DNA from: an uncultured Desulfovibrio sp.
Lineage (GTDB): Bacteria; Desulfobacterota; Desulfovibrionia; Desulfovibrionales; Desulfovibrionaceae
Assembly (NCBI GenBank): GCA_947176055.1
Contig: CAMWPE010000026.1
Location: 1-15,171 of the forward strand
Reading direction: 5' to 3'
DNA length: 15,171 nucleotides
The first letter of the stretch is position 1; each line of letters begins with the position of its first letter. The notes beneath the pieces were generated by a model. The model was not told the DNA's origin. It did no database searches and saw nothing but the letters and a program-made list of their open reading frames with translations. Made by a program: the position numbers and the translations under genes. Below are positions 14,451 through 15,171 of the stretch, one piece after another.

Positions 14451-15077
14451 ATGGGTATTCACATTATTTCCAACCCGCTCACACGGCATAAACTCGGCCT
14501 GTTGCGGAACATAGAGACGAGCACGAGCGAATTTCGCCGCATAGCCAACGAGCTGGCCGCCATGCTCATTTACGAAGCCGCGAAAAATTTTCCTCTGGAG
14601 AAAAAGATAATCCGCGGCTGGGCAGGCGAACTGGAAATCGAAGAATTGTCCGGCAAGAAACTCACCATAGTCCCAATTCTCCGCGCCGGTCTTGGACTCA
14701 TGGATGGCGCTCTAGCGATGATTCCCTCGGCGCGCATCAGCGTGGTAGGTCTCTATCGCAACGAAGAAACATTGGAGCCGGTCGAATATTACGTTAAACT
14801 CGCCAAAGATATGCCGGATCGTTGCGCCGTCATCCTGGATCCCATGCTGGCTACAGGCGGCTCCCTGGAAGCGACTATCGAAATTCTCAAAAAAAGCGGT
14901 TGCCCCTCTATTTGCAGCCTTCATCTCGTCTGCGCACCCGAAGGCGTGGATCGCATCTCGCGCAAGCATCCGGATGTGGAGATATACACAGCGTCCATAG
15001 ACGAGCGCCTGAATGCGGACGGCTATATACTGCCTGGCCTTGGCGACGCCGGCGACAGGATCTTTGGCACGAAATAG
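14451..15077 (+). CDS. upp: Uracil phosphoribosyltransferase
   Basis: Upp salvages uracil by joining it to PRPP to give UMP. The 208 residues cover the whole family: [12 protein letters not shown] (8-19), the substrate loop [12 protein letters not shown] (75-86), the PRPP-binding loop [12 protein letters not shown] (127-138), and the C-terminal uracil-binding region containing [16 protein letters not shown] (about 192-207). Length is normal. The ATG at 14451 has AAGGAG about 6 nt upstream. It follows the second permease by 17 nt in the same orientation, so it may share that transcript. The adjacent transporter belongs to the amino-acid permease class rather than the uracil-permease class, so the link may be only positional. 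Confidence 0.97.
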   Translation: MGIHIISNPLTRHKLGLLRNIETSTSEFRRIANELAAMLIYEAAKNFPLEKKIIRGWAGELEIEELSGKKLTIVPILRAGLGLMDGALAMIPSARISVVGLYRNEETLEPVEYYVKLAKDMPDRCAVILDPMLATGGSLEATIEILKKSGCPSICSLHLVCAPEGVDRISRKHPDVEIYTASIDERLNADGYILPGLGDAGDRIFGTK

Positions 15078-15094
15078 GGCGTTGTTCCCTTTTT
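15076..15094 (+). terminator. Possible weak terminator after upp
   Basis: AGGG (15076-15079, overlapping the upp stop) can pair with CCCT (15087-15090) around a 7-nt loop, followed by TTTTA. The stem is only four base pairs, so function is doubtful. The T run and its position directly behind upp are the reasons to list it. Confidence 0.25.
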
Positions 15095-15171
15095 ATAGAT
15101 ATAATGAGGAAATCGATTAAACCTGGAGAACTTATCTCAAAATCAAATTCAAAAACATCATTGAACAAGCT

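Noticed and set aside
15104..15171. Open frame starting ATG at 15104 and running off the window end (MRKSIKPGELIS...)
   Set aside because: There is no Shine-Dalgarno, only 22 codons are visible, and the composition is A-rich. The ATG overlaps a TATAAT that could equally be a -10. It cannot be supported as a gene from this window.
1..15171. Search for CRISPR repeats, tRNA or rRNA genes, transposases, integrases and attachment repeats
   Set aside because: No regularly spaced repeats, cloverleaf-like segments, transposase or integrase motifs, or flanking direct repeats were seen. The window appears to be ordinary chromosomal gene content.

Overview
The window looks like bacterial chromosomal housekeeping and metabolic DNA of roughly balanced base composition. 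It has 15 recognisable protein genes plus a truncated one at the left edge, packed at 80-90% coding density. No rRNA, tRNA, CRISPR, insertion sequence or prophage signature was seen. A diderm bacterium is suggested. The amino-acid binding protein has a plain Sec signal with no lipobox cysteine, so it should be a free periplasmic protein, and ribosomal protein L27 lacks the cleavable N-terminal extension typical of Firmicutes. The order rplU-rpmA-obg-proB together with a carboxyspermidine-type polyamine route would fit a deltaproteobacterial (Desulfobacterota-like) lineage. That placement is inference and cannot be settled from this window.

Layout. The left block (1-3256) is read leftwards: surE, then rplU, rpmA, obg and a truncated proB. 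A possible promoter lies just ahead of rplU. A 48-base divergent gap separates surE from a long rightward block (3305-9082). This second block is very tightly packed: a YhaM-like OB-fold/HD nuclease, dTMP kinase (overlapping by 25 nt), an unrecognised 115-residue protein, an HDAC-fold deacetylase with a C-terminal cysteine module, carboxy(nor)spermidine dehydrogenase and carboxy(nor)spermidine decarboxylase. The last three touch or overlap, so an HDAC-fold enzyme is apparently coupled to polyamine synthesis. This suggests, without proving, that its substrate is an acetylated polyamine or a related amine.

A good sigma-70-type promoter (9196-9225) starts the third unit, pyruvate kinase followed 3 nt later by an HD-GYP-domain protein. 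After a 242-base spacer comes a polar amino-acid ABC transporter in the unusual order permease, binding protein, permease, with no ATPase gene in the window, and then uracil phosphoribosyltransferase (upp) 17 nt later. The first permease has no ATG, GTG or TTG in frame for its first 155 codons. It has an ideal Shine-Dalgarno five bases before an ATT codon, so it is probably an AUU-initiated gene that automatic callers would truncate or miss.

The observations most worth a second look are the AUU-start permease, the deacetylase-polyamine cluster with its uncharacterised 115-residue member and cysteine-rich tail, the missing transporter ATPase, and the pyk/HD-GYP pairing.
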